Source: Solimonas terrae (GTDB lineage: Bacteria; Pseudomonadota; Gammaproteobacteria; Nevskiales; Nevskiaceae). From it: a DNA stretch of 64,000 nt. The DNA is taken from positions 186,001-250,000 of the forward strand of contig NZ_JAAMOW010000006.1 in the NCBI RefSeq assembly GCF_011067135.1, given 5' to 3'. A program made the translations under genes and the position numbers. Below are positions 56,412 to 64,000 of this stretch, one piece after another. Below the pieces are notes generated by a model. That model was not told the origin of the DNA and made no database searches. It saw only the letters and a list, made by a program, of their open reading frames with translations. Positions within the stretch are counted from its first letter, which is position 1; every line of letters begins with the position of its first letter.

Positions 56412-57017
56412 ATGACACCCGTTGCCCAGCGATCACGCGGACAGATTCTGCGCAGCCGCGGCATCGGCACCCGCATCGGCACCCTGATCGGCGTCGGCTG
56501 GCTGGCTTACGGCTTGAGTCTGCTCGGCGGTGTCGCGCGCATTCCGATCGCGATCGTCGGTCTCGTGATCGCCGCCGTGCTGCTGCAGCGCGCGCGCCGC
56601 CTGCTTGCCGCAAGCCGCGGCCTGCCGGCGCCGGACGCGGCGCAGCGGATGGCGAACCGCAGGGTCTGGGTCCGCTTCTGGATCAACTTCGTGTTCGAGA
56701 TCGTGCTGCTGAATCTGGCGATCAACCTGCTCGCAGCGCCGTCGCTGCACGTCTACTGGATACCGGCGATCTCGCTGGTGGTCGGCCTGCATTTCCTGCC
56801 GATGGCGCGCTTCCTCGACGTGCCGTCGTACTGGGCCTGCGGCGGCGCCATGATGCTGCTCGCCGCCGCCACCGCGCTGGCGCTGCACCGGGACTGGATG
56901 GCACCGAACCTGCTGGTGGCAACCGAAGCGATGCTCAACGCCGCCATCCTCTGGGCCACTGCCCTGCACGGGCTGCGCGCGATCGCGGCCGGGCGCCCGC
57001 CGGCGACGGCGGACTGA
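56412..57017 (+). CDS. Membrane protein of unknown function (five to six TM)
   Basis: 201-residue protein with hydrophobic segments around residues 20-45, 75-100, 105-130, 135-155 and 165-190. It contains RVWVRFWINFVFEIVLLNLA and HFLPMARFLDVPSYW, reminiscent of small YoaI/DUF2306-like transport-free membrane proteins, but I cannot name the family. No signal peptide beyond the first TM. ATG 56412 is 64 bases after the SDR stop. Confidence 0.6.
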   Translation: MTPVAQRSRGQILRSRGIGTRIGTLIGVGWLAYGLSLLGGVARIPIAIVGLVIAAVLLQRARRLLAASRGLPAPDAAQRMANRRVWVRFWINFVFEIVLLNLAINLLAAPSLHVYWIPAISLVVGLHFLPMARFLDVPSYWACGGAMMLLAAATALALHRDWMAPNLLVATEAMLNAAILWATALHGLRAIAAGRPPATAD

Positions 57018-57073
57018 CGCGCGCACGCCGCCGTGCGCTAAGCTGCTCGCGGGCATCCACGGCCGGAACTTTC

Positions 57074-57529
57074 ATGGAGATTCGGGTCGACGATCTGCGC
57101 GGTTCCGAGATCATCCAGCTGCTGCTCGATCATCGCCAGAGCATGACGCTGCACTCGCCGCCGGAAAGCATTCATGCCCTCGATCTCGACGGGCTGCGCC
57201 AGCCGGAAATCACATTCTGGAGCGTCTGGCGCGACGGTGCCCTGCTCGGTTGCGGCGCGCTCAAGCAGCTCGACGCGGCGCACGGCGAGATCAAGTCGAT
57301 GCGCACCGTCAGCGCCCATCTGCGCCAGGGCGTCGCGGCGCGGCTGATGGAGCACCTGCTCGACGAAGCGCGGCGCCGCGCCTATCGGCGCCTCAGTCTC
57401 GAAACCGGCAGCGCCGCGGCGTTCCGGCCGGCCCATGCGCTGTACGCGCGTTTCGGCTTCAGCTTCTGCGGGCCGTTCGCGAACTACATCGAAGATCCGT
57501 ACAGCGTGTTCATGACGCGCAGCCTGTGA
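57074..57529 (+). CDS. GNAT family N-acetyltransferase
   Basis: 151-residue GNAT acyltransferase. The CoA-loop region is HLRQGVAARLMEHLLDEARR (Q-x-G-x-A variant), followed by LSLETGSAAAFRPAHALYARFGF and the typical C-terminal FGFSFCGPFANY. Substrate unknown; similar to proteins annotated as PaaA-like or YafP-like acetyltransferases. ATG 57074 follows GGAAC. Stand-alone within a run of small genes. Confidence 0.88.
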   Translation: MEIRVDDLRGSEIIQLLLDHRQSMTLHSPPESIHALDLDGLRQPEITFWSVWRDGALLGCGALKQLDAAHGEIKSMRTVSAHLRQGVAARLMEHLLDEARRRAYRRLSLETGSAAAFRPAHALYARFGFSFCGPFANYIEDPYSVFMTRSL

Positions 57530-57603
57530 TCGTCGCTGGCACAAGGACGCGCCATTTGCGGTTAAATGATTGTCCCCATCGAATCCCGACAGCGAGAGCC
57601 CGC

Positions 57604-57882
57604 GTGAGCAGCGATACCGACAGCAAGGTCAAGGCCACCGCCGAGCGCATCATCGAACTCGGCAAGGAAGTCGAAGCGCCGGGTCAGGCCGTGACCGGCG
57701 ACACGTCCATGCAGCGTGCGCGCACGGTGCTGGGCGCCTGGCTCGACGGCATGCGCGGCATCGTCGTCAATCCGGCGCTCGGTCGCGTCACGGTGATCCA
57801 TGAAAACGGCGACGCCTCGTCGATCGCGTCCGCCGAGCTGGCGTTCCGCCTGAGCGCCGCCGGCATCACGCAGCTGGGTTGA
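57604..57882 (+). CDS. Small hypothetical protein
   Basis: 92-residue protein without recognised domain, signal or TM. It starts VSSDTDSKVKATAERIIELG (helical) and ends in a possible beta-alpha segment (GRVTVIHENGDASSIASAE). A GTG start with GAGAG upstream is preferred. Its codon use matches the neighbours, which supports coding. Function unknown. It precedes the L7/L12-like gene by 77 bases. Confidence 0.5.
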   Translation: MSSDTDSKVKATAERIIELGKEVEAPGQAVTGDTSMQRARTVLGAWLDGMRGIVVNPALGRVTVIHENGDASSIASAELAFRLSAAGITQLG

Positions 57883-57959
57883 GCCGGTGCCGCATCCCTT
57901 GCGCCAAATGACCCGCTGCGGCTGACAGCCGGGTCCTTGCCGATCCCGAGGTCCAGCGC

Positions 57960-58388
57960 GTGTCGAACAACAGTCCCATCTCTGCCGCCGTTGCCGCCGC
58001 GATCCAGAGCGGCAATCCGATCGAGGCGATCAAACGCGTGCGCGAAGAAACCGGGCTCGGCCTGCAGGAAGCCAGGGCGCTCGTCGACGCCCATGTCGCC
58101 GGTCGAGCCATGCCGTCGCCGTCGGCGGCAGCACCCGCATCGGACTTGCCGCTGCAGGCGATCCTGGCACTGCGACAGGGCCGGCGCATCGACGCGATCC
58201 GCGCCGTCCGCGAGCAACGGCGCATCGGTCTGAAGGACGCGAAGCAGATCGTCGACGCCTACGTCGACGAGCATCCGGAACTGCTCGCCGGACTCGGCGC
58301 CATGCGCGGCACGCTGTGGCGAAAGTTCCTGTTCGCGATCATCGCAACGGCCCTCGCGATCGCGTGCTATTGGCGGTTCGCAACCTAG
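57960..58388 (+). CDS. Tail-anchored protein with two ribosomal L7/L12 C-terminal-like motifs
   Basis: 142-residue protein with GTG start (GAGG eight bases upstream). Two copies of an L7/L12-C-terminal-like segment are present: IEAIKRVREETGLGLQEARALVD (residues about 21-43) and IDAIRAVREQRRIGLKDAKQIVD (about 77-99), with the K(x)VR...GL(x)(E/D)A(K/R)(x)(L/I)VD signature. A single TM (about 120-137) ends at the C-terminus, so the domains would face the cytoplasm. The usual ribosomal N-terminal domain is absent; hence not rplL. Function unknown. Confidence 0.7.
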   Translation: MSNNSPISAAVAAAIQSGNPIEAIKRVREETGLGLQEARALVDAHVAGRAMPSPSAAAPASDLPLQAILALRQGRRIDAIRAVREQRRIGLKDAKQIVDAYVDEHPELLAGLGAMRGTLWRKFLFAIIATALAIACYWRFAT

Positions 58389-58398
58389 GCGACGCGCC

Positions 58399-58767
58399 AT
58401 GCCTGCCCGCCTGCCGGAATTCGCCGCGTTCGTACTCGATCAGCTGTCGCCGATCCCGTCGCTCAGTCATTCGCGCATGTTCGGCGGCATCGGCTTGCGT
58501 GCCGGCGAAACCTTCTTCGCGATCCTGATGAGCGGCGAACTGTATTTCGTGGTCGACGAACAGACACGGCGCGAATACGAGGCGCTCGGCAGCGGAGCTT
58601 TCACCTACCAGAAGAAGACCGGCCTCGGCATCAGCCGGCGCTACTACCGGGTGCCGGCCGAAGTGCTCGATGAGCCCGAACGCCTCCTGGCATTTGCCAG
58701 CGCGTCGATCGCCGCGGTCCGCCGTGGCAAGGCGCCCGCTGCCCGGCGCAGCCGTCGCAAGACCTGA
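58399..58767 (+). CDS. TfoX/Sxy N-terminal-domain protein
   Basis: 122-residue TfoX_N domain protein: MFGGIGLRAGETFFAIL, LYFVVDEQT, FTYQKKTGLGISRRYYRVP and the helical tail. Sxy/TfoX N-terminal domains are linked to competence regulation, but stand-alone forms have no defined role. The C-terminal helix-hairpin TfoX_C is missing, and the tail is Arg/Lys-rich. It begins 10 bases after the previous gene and may be co-transcribed. Confidence 0.88.
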   Translation: MPARLPEFAAFVLDQLSPIPSLSHSRMFGGIGLRAGETFFAILMSGELYFVVDEQTRREYEALGSGAFTYQKKTGLGISRRYYRVPAEVLDEPERLLAFASASIAAVRRGKAPAARRSRRKT

Positions 58768-58950
58768 GAAACTTCCGAACGGGTCCGTCGTCGCGAGATC
58801 GCGAAGCGACCGTGGCGATCCGGAAGCATCGTTCGCGCCGGGCGCCGCGGGATTGCGTCGTCGCCTTCGTCTTCCCGCAACGACGAAGCCGGCGTGATTC
58901 AGCCCTTCCCTGCCGCGCATCGTGGCGCGAGCCGACCGTCATGCCGGCAC

Positions 58951-58989
58951 GCGCGCAAGGCACGGTATCTCGCACCGTGCCTTGCGCGC
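58951..58989. terminator. Perfect 16-bp hairpin between TfoX-like and DUF1329 genes
   Basis: GCGCGCAAGGCACGGT and its complement with a 7-base loop, five bases after the DUF1329 stop (read on the minus strand). No T-run is present. It probably ends or stabilises the DUF1302/DUF1329 transcript; a REP-like role is possible. Confidence 0.5.
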
Positions 58990-58994
58990 GATGC

Positions 58995-60362
58995 TCAGTG
59001 TCCGTGTCGTGACGCCGCGTCCGGCGAGAACATGTCGGCGCTCAGGCCGCCCTGGTTCAGCTGCCACCACTGCTTCGATTCGTTGACGAGACGATCGACG
59101 TAGTACGCGTTCGCAGTCAGGTCGTGATAGATCGCGATACCGGCCTGGAAGCCCTCGATCGCCGGCGAGTAGAAGTAGTTGACCATGCTCGCGCGCCAGA
59201 GCTGGCCGCGCGCGTCGTAGTTGTCGACCCACAGCGCGTGCCAGCTGTCTTCGTCGACGTAGAAGCGGCGCTTCGCGTAGATGTGTCGATAGCCCTGCTT
59301 GACGGTCGCCTCCAGCACCCAGACCCGGTGCAGCTCGTAGCGCATGTATTGCGGATTGACGCTGCTCGGCGGCAGCAGCTGGTCGTAGCGGACCGCCGGA
59401 TCGTTCTGCTTGAAGCTGTCGTACGGCACGTAGATTTCCTTCTTGCCGAGCAGCTGCCAGTCGTAGCGTTCGGGCGAGCCGTTGAACAGGCGATCGTCGT
59501 CGACCGTGCGGAAGCCGCCGGCACCCTGCGGCGTGTCGAAGCCGAACTCCGGCGCCTGCCGCACACGACGTGTGCCCGGGCTGTAGAACCAGGCCTGACG
59601 GTCGATGCTGTTGTCGTTCGGCGTCCAGCCGAGCGTGATCGCACCCTTGTCGCGCTCCGGCAGCAAGGTTTCCGAATAGAAGTACGAATTCACTTCGTCC
59701 TGATTGCTGCCGCGATGTTTCGGGTCGTTCCAGACCGACAGGATCTTGTAGACGACGCGGCCCGGTGCGCGATTGCCGTTCGGATAGACGACGAACTGGT
59801 CGAGGATGCCCTGCTCGGTCCAGGCGCGATGCGGGTTCTGCATGTTGGTCTGCGCTTCGAGCCCGTCACTGGGGAACGGAAACGGAATGCCACCGGTCGT
59901 GCCGGTGAAGCCGAGACCGTCGTGCACCAGCTCGGCGCTCGTCGCGTTTTTCCTGACCGCGTCACAAACCCAGTCCGGATAGCGGAAGTCGCGATGGCTG
60001 GCGTAGACCGGCATCGTGAAGGCTTTCGGATAGCGCTTGAGCAGCGCCTTCTGACCCTCGGTCAGCCGCTCGGCATACTGCGCGAGATTGTCGCTGTCGA
60101 TCGTGAACAGCGGCTTTTCGTCCGCATAAGGCCCGGGGTTGTAGCCGTTCTGCGTGGCGCCCGGCCACGCGGCGCCGAGCCACTTGCCGCTGTACGCGGG
60201 AATCGAGCCGTCGGCATTGCCGGCGCGCTCGGCACCCATGCAGGTCAGCTTGTCGCCGCCGAGTTGTGCGGCCTGCTCGGCCGATACCTTCGCGAATGCG
60301 CTCTGCGCAGCCAGCGTGCCGAGCACGATCGCGGCCAGCGTGTACATCATTTTCCTGGTCAT
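58995..60362 (-). CDS. DUF1329 family outer-membrane lipid-transport-associated protein
   Basis: 455-residue exported protein of the DUF1329 family (LolB-like fold proposed). The signal peptide (MTRKMMYTLAAIVLGTLAAQ) is cleaved near AFAKVS. The mature part has WPGATQNGYNPGPYADEKPL, AWFYSPGTRRVRQAPEFG and NYFYSPAIEGFQAG. The family co-occurs with DUF1302 and RND lipid transporters in steroid- and oil-degrading bacteria and has been linked to hydrophobic substrate uptake. I chose the ATG at 60362 by GGAG spacing (nine bases); 60371 is an alternative. Confidence 0.9.
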   Translation of the reverse strand: MTRKMMYTLAAIVLGTLAAQSAFAKVSAEQAAQLGGDKLTCMGAERAGNADGSIPAYSGKWLGAAWPGATQNGYNPGPYADEKPLFTIDSDNLAQYAERLTEGQKALLKRYPKAFTMPVYASHRDFRYPDWVCDAVRKNATSAELVHDGLGFTGTTGGIPFPFPSDGLEAQTNMQNPHRAWTEQGILDQFVVYPNGNRAPGRVVYKILSVWNDPKHRGSNQDEVNSYFYSETLLPERDKGAITLGWTPNDNSIDRQAWFYSPGTRRVRQAPEFGFDTPQGAGGFRTVDDDRLFNGSPERYDWQLLGKKEIYVPYDSFKQNDPAVRYDQLLPPSSVNPQYMRYELHRVWVLEATVKQGYRHIYAKRRFYVDEDSWHALWVDNYDARGQLWRASMVNYFYSPAIEGFQAGIAIYHDLTANAYYVDRLVNESKQWWQLNQGGLSADMFSPDAASRHGH

Positions 60363-60381
60363 GCTGTTCATCTCCGGGCGA

Positions 60382-61983
60382 TCAGAAGCTGTACTTGAGG
60401 TTGATCGCCATGTAGTCGCGATCGGCGTACGGACGCTTGGCCGCGTTCGCCGAACCGAGGAAGGCGTTGTAGCTGGCGCCGATCTGCAGGTTCTGCAGGT
60501 AGGTGAAATTGCCGGCGACGCTGGCGCGCATGTCGCCGTCGCCGTACAGGCTGCCGAAGGCTCCGGCCAGCGCCGGCGTGCCATGCAGCAGCGAGAACGT
60601 CAGTGGCAGCGCCAGATCCCACTGCGAAAAGACATTGCGATAGTTCAGCGTCGCGATGCCCGACACCGCCCAGGCGTCGCGGTCATTGCTGAGCGTCTTG
60701 CTGCCGGACGCCGCGTCGACACCGGCCAGATGCAGATAGCCGGCTTCGCCGACCAGATCGATCTGCTGCGACAGCGCATTCGGACTCATCGTGTAGATCG
60801 ACGAGACCAGCGTCTGCACCAGCTTGCCGCGCGTCGCGGTCGGGCCGAGCGCGGTGTCGACCAGCACGGTCGCACCGTCGCGCCAGTTCACTTCGCCGGC
60901 GACATTCGCCGCGCCGAGCCGCGTCGAGAAGCTCGCCGCCGCCATGTCGATGCCGTCGAAGTAGCGGATGTGGTACGACACCGGCGCATAGCTGCCGGGC
61001 GCGACTTCGGCGACATCCAGCAGCACGGCGGGATTGGTGTCGTGATAGCGCAACCAGTACAGACCGAGATTGGTGGCGCCGGTCAGCTGGGCCTTGAGGC
61101 TGAGACCGTATTGGCCGCCATCGCTCGGTCGCTGGTCGTGACCGCGCGGGATGTCGTAGCCATAGGCGACATGCAGCAGCCGTGCGCCGGGACCGACCAC
61201 ATCGCTGGTCGAGAAGTATGCGCCGGCCGGTTCCAGTTCGGTCGGCTGATATTCGAGGTGGTAGTACGCGGCGAGGCTCAGGCCACCGGCGAAGCTGATC
61301 TGCGTGAAAACCTGATCGACCGGCAGCAGGATGTTCTTGACCTCGACGCCCGGCACGTTGGCCTTGGTCGCGTCGGCCGGCCCCTGCGCGGACGCGATGC
61401 CGGAGAAGAACAGGCTTTCGCCCCAGGCGACGACCTGACGGCCGACGCGAAGATCGACGCCGGTGCTGCCGAAACGGTGATCGGCCCAGGCATAGGCGTC
61501 GAGCAGCCGCACGCGACCGCCGTCGTACTTTCGCGCCTGTTGCGTGTAGCGATCGTGCTCGCCGTCCTTGTTGACCGTGTCCGGTGAATCGTTGTCGTTG
61601 CGGCGATGGTAGACATCGTCGTAGAACGCGTCGCCGCGCAACACGGCGCCGACATTGCCGTGCGTGAGGAACAGCTCGCCAAGCGCGCTGACGCGGTCGT
61701 TGATCAGGCTGCCGGCCTTGAAGTTGCGATCGCCGTCATCGCCATTGGCTGTCGTCGGAATGCCGGTGGCCGGATCGACCGGCCCGTCGATCAGCGCCGG
61801 GGCGCGACCCCCGGTACGCATCGCCAGCGCATAGCCCAGCGTCAGCGTGTACTGCGCGTCGGTGTCGCCCGGCAGATCGAACGATCCGGCCTGTGCCGCG
61901 TCGATGCCGGCGACGGCGATCAGCGACGCGGCGAGCCGCGCGATGATCGTGCGTGACGACACCGGCGGATGTTTCATGATCAT
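60382..61983 (-). CDS. DUF1302 family outer-membrane protein
   Basis: 533-residue outer-membrane beta-barrel-type protein of the DUF1302 family. The signal peptide is followed by many beta-strand pairs and a C-terminal Phe (INLKYSF), the outer-membrane assembly signal. RLLDAYAWADHRFGSTGVDLRVGRQVVAWGESL is a conserved family patch. It pairs with DUF1329 (20-base gap) as in Nevskiales and Pseudomonas hydrophobic-catabolism clusters. ATG 61981-61983 has AGGAGG. Confidence 0.9.
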   Translation of the reverse strand: MIMKHPPVSSRTIIARLAASLIAVAGIDAAQAGSFDLPGDTDAQYTLTLGYALAMRTGGRAPALIDGPVDPATGIPTTANGDDGDRNFKAGSLINDRVSALGELFLTHGNVGAVLRGDAFYDDVYHRRNDNDSPDTVNKDGEHDRYTQQARKYDGGRVRLLDAYAWADHRFGSTGVDLRVGRQVVAWGESLFFSGIASAQGPADATKANVPGVEVKNILLPVDQVFTQISFAGGLSLAAYYHLEYQPTELEPAGAYFSTSDVVGPGARLLHVAYGYDIPRGHDQRPSDGGQYGLSLKAQLTGATNLGLYWLRYHDTNPAVLLDVAEVAPGSYAPVSYHIRYFDGIDMAAASFSTRLGAANVAGEVNWRDGATVLVDTALGPTATRGKLVQTLVSSIYTMSPNALSQQIDLVGEAGYLHLAGVDAASGSKTLSNDRDAWAVSGIATLNYRNVFSQWDLALPLTFSLLHGTPALAGAFGSLYGDGDMRASVAGNFTYLQNLQIGASYNAFLGSANAAKRPYADRDYMAINLKYSF

Positions 61984-62167
61984 GATTTTCTCCTCCTGCC
62001 CTGTTGGCGCCGCGAGCATAGGAGCGGGCTTTGCGACGCATCCTCGTCTGAACTGAGATATGTGAAGTGACGAGCGGCGGCGCGCCGTCGCCATGTCTGC
62101 ACTCGGACGAGGACGCCGCGCAGCACGCCGCGCAAGCTGCCCGACAGACCTGCCGCGGGAGCGCGCA

Positions 62168-62521
62168 ATGAATGTCGACGCTGTGCTGATTCCGGTTCCG
62201 GCCCTGGGCCCGGCACTGGCCGTGCTGCAGGAGGTGCTGGCGCTGCCGCTGCGGTTTCGCGACGGCGATCGTTATGCCGCGCTCGACGCCCGGCTGAAGC
62301 TCGCGCTCGCGACCGGCGACGAGTGCATGGGCAAGGCGGCGGCGCTGGTCGTGCGCGTCGCCGATGTCGACGCCGCACTGCAGCGCCTGCTCGACGCAGG
62401 CGCGCGACTGCGTCGGCACGCGGAACAGGGGCCGCACGAGCGCCGCGCGGCCGTGTCGCTGGCCGGTCTCGACATCGTGCTCAGCCAGCCGGCCTCCCGG
62501 CCGCAGGTCACGGGAGCATGA
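62168..62521 (+). CDS. VOC-like small protein
   Basis: 117-residue single VOC-type domain: MNVDAVLIPVPALGPALAVLQEVLALPLRFRDGDRY and VADVDAALQRLLDAGARLRR. The metal ligands of classical VOC enzymes are not obvious, so it may be non-catalytic. Its stop overlaps an ATG that could begin the next gene (ATGA), indicating an operon with the flavin reductase. It is divergent from DUF1302 across 184 bases. Confidence 0.72.
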   Translation: MNVDAVLIPVPALGPALAVLQEVLALPLRFRDGDRYAALDARLKLALATGDECMGKAAALVVRVADVDAALQRLLDAGARLRRHAEQGPHERRAAVSLAGLDIVLSQPASRPQVTGA

Positions 62522-62523
62522 GC

Positions 62524-63513
62524 ATGGGAACGGCATCCGGCTTCGACGCCCGCGCATTCCGCAGCGCGCTCGGCAGCTTCACCACCGGCGTCACCATCGT
62601 CACGACGCGCGATCGCGACGGCGCGCCGGTCGGCATCACCGCCAACAGCTTCAATTCGGTTTCGCTCGATCCGCCGATGGTGCTGTGGAGCCTCGCCCGG
62701 TCGGCGCGCAGCCTCGCGAGCTTCGCGAATGCGACGCACTGGGCGGTGCACATCCTGTCGGCGCAGCAGGAAGCGCTGTCGAATCGCTTCGCGAAAAGCG
62801 GCAGCGACAAGTTCGCCGGGCTTGCTGTCGAAGCAGGTCACGGCGGCGCGCCGCTGCTCGCCGGCTGCGCCGCGCGCCTGCAATGCCGCAGTGCGTTCCA
62901 GTACGAAGGCGGCGACCATCTGATCTTAGTCGGCGAGGTACTCGACTTCGACAGCTGCGAGCTGCCGCCGCTGGTGTTCCAGTCCGGTCGCTACGCCTTC
63001 GCCGCACGTCGCGCCGGTCAGCTCAGCGCCGCCGCCGATGCGTCGCCGGCGATCTGGCGCGAGGATCATCTCGGCTATCTGCTCGGCCGCGCCTGGTTCC
63101 AGTTCTACGGTCGCATCCGCGCGCGCCTCGACGCGCACGGCCTCTCGGACGCCGACTACTTCGCGCTGACGACACTGGTGCTGCAGGACGGCGCCAGCCT
63201 GGAAGGACTCAACGAGGTGTTCGCCTATTCCGGCGTGGCCGCGTCACGCGAGCGTCTGCAGGACCTGGCTGTCCGCGGTCTGCTGGAGACGCGCGGCGCA
63301 CACGACGCACCGCGTTTCCACATGACCGAGGCCGGACGCCGGCTGACGCTGGAACTGATCGCCGCCGCCGACGCGATCGAAGCCGACGCATTGCAGGCCT
63401 GTGGCAGCCTGGAAGCCGAGGCACTGCGGCATTCGCTGCGGCATCTGATCCGCAGCACCGATCCCGGCCTGCCCGATCTCTGGACGCCCGACTCGCAGCG
63501 AGCCGCGCCATGA
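62524..63513 (+). CDS. Flavin reductase with C-terminal MarR-like domain
   Basis: 329-residue fusion. Residues about 8-160 form a flavin reductase-like FMN-binding split barrel (LGSFTTGVTIVTTRDRDG, GITANSFNSVSLDPPMVLWSL), the reductase half of two-component flavin monooxygenases. Residues 175-325 form a MarR-type winged helix (SDADYFALTTLVLQDGASLE, VAASRERLQDLAVRGLLET). In Acinetobacter HPA hydroxylase reductase (C1) a C-terminal MarR domain is an autoinhibitory, substrate-sensing module, so the same may apply. The monooxygenase is not in view. ATG 62524 was preferred over 62518 by RBS spacing. Confidence 0.88.
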   Translation: MGTASGFDARAFRSALGSFTTGVTIVTTRDRDGAPVGITANSFNSVSLDPPMVLWSLARSARSLASFANATHWAVHILSAQQEALSNRFAKSGSDKFAGLAVEAGHGGAPLLAGCAARLQCRSAFQYEGGDHLILVGEVLDFDSCELPPLVFQSGRYAFAARRAGQLSAAADASPAIWREDHLGYLLGRAWFQFYGRIRARLDAHGLSDADYFALTTLVLQDGASLEGLNEVFAYSGVAASRERLQDLAVRGLLETRGAHDAPRFHMTEAGRRLTLELIAAADAIEADALQACGSLEAEALRHSLRHLIRSTDPGLPDLWTPDSQRAAP

Positions 63514-64000
63514 ACGACGAGCCCCTGCAGATCGACGGCGGCGTTGCCGTCATCACCGGCGCGGCCAGCGGCATCGGTGCCGGCCTGGTCCGCCACGCGC
63601 TGTCGCTCGGCATGCGCGTGGTCGCCGCCGACGTGGTCGCCGACAAATTGCGTGCGTCGGTCGCCGGCCTCGACGGCGAGGTGATCGCGGTGCCGACCGA
63701 TGTCACGCGGCCGGCGTCGGTCGATGCACTCGCCGACGCGGCATGGCGCGCCTTCGGTCAGGTCGACCTGCTGTTCAACAACGCCGGCATCATGGCCACC
63801 GGCTTTTCCTGGCAGATCGAAGCGGCGCGCTGGCAGCGCCTGCTCGACGTCAACATCGGCGGCACTGTCAACGGCATCCGCAGTTTCGTGCCGCATCTGC
63901 TCGGCGCCGGACGCGCCGCGCAGATCATCAATACCTCGTCGGTCGGCGGCTTTCTCGCCAGCCCGCTGATGGCGCCGTACTCGGCGACCAAGTTCGCGAT
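63510..64000 (+). CDS. SDR family oxidoreductase (partial, 3' end beyond window)
   Basis: Start ATG 63510 overlaps the flavin reductase stop (ATGA). The visible 163 residues contain TGAASGIG (16-23), NNAG (91-94), a catalytic Ser in NTSSVGGF and YSATK. It is truncated by the window edge. It belongs to the VOC/flavin-reductase operon, so probably acts on the hydroxylated or keto product of the same pathway (inference). Confidence 0.9.
   Translation, partial: MNDEPLQIDGGVAVITGAASGIGAGLVRHALSLGMRVVAADVVADKLRASVAGLDGEVIAVPTDVTRPASVDALADAAWRAFGQVDLLFNNAGIMATGFSWQIEAARWQRLLDVNIGGTVNGIRSFVPHLLGAGRAAQIINTSSVGGFLASPLMAPYSATKFA

Overview
The window is high-GC DNA from a gammaproteobacterium, densely packed with genes on both strands. 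The gene order rsmG-parA-parB-atpI-atpBEFH, the gammaproteobacterial enzymes PlsB, FadE and PurT, and the DUF1302/DUF1329 pair with other lipid or aromatic catabolism genes point to a chromosomal segment from a Nevskiales/Solimonadaceae-like hydrophobic-substrate degrader. That placement is inference, because there is no rRNA gene in the window. I found no tRNA, CRISPR array, prophage or transposase gene.

Layout. 1-6875 (minus strand): the start of the F-type ATP synthase operon (atpI-B-E-F-H, the last gene cut by the window edge) behind a good sigma70-like promoter, preceded by an SDR, parB, a DJ-1/PfpI gene lodged between parA and parB, and rsmG. 7060-11639: two divergent secreted lipoprotein hydrolases (an esterase and a GH5 glycosidase) and a HerA/DUF853 ATPase. 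11833-17298: a TetR-fadE operon with a perfect palindromic operator inside its promoter, then a prolyl oligopeptidase. 17566-25160: OmpA with a strong terminator, a cNMP-patatin protein, YdbL and DUF4112 proteins that overlap tail to tail, plsB, and an FKBP lipoprotein. 25174-35210: a GNAT/RimK pair, a FecR-SPOR protein, NamA-type ene-reductase, a GltP-type carrier, typA and an APC permease.

35407-38363 is the most unusual region: a two-TM HAMP-like membrane protein, an orphan 328-residue protein, a MglA/CvnD-like small GTPase and two roadblock/LC7-type proteins in a row on one strand. It resembles an actinobacterial conservon or MglAB polarity switch, but with different parts. 38479-46207 holds pirin, YbjQ, purT, pyk, ugpQ, a DUF442 phosphatase-like gene and a GNAT-HDAC fusion. 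46240-46423 is a nested inverted-repeat element that looks like a MITE. 46553-48758 contains a VOC protein and a MerR gene divergent from an ene-reductase, with a 19-bp-spacer MerR-type promoter between them.

48895-64000: an RND pump without an outer-membrane gene, a small HEWGH membrane protein, an NTF2-like/SDR pair (the SDR lacks the catalytic Tyr), a run of small genes including a tail-anchored protein with two L7/L12-like motifs, the DUF1329/DUF1302 pair, and a VOC/flavin-reductase-MarR/SDR operon that runs off the right edge. The catabolic genes (fadE, DUF1302/1329, SDRs, ene-reductases, flavin reductase) suggest uptake and oxidation of lipids, steroids or aromatics. The only gap above 300 bases without a gene is 46208-46552, which holds the inverted-repeat element.
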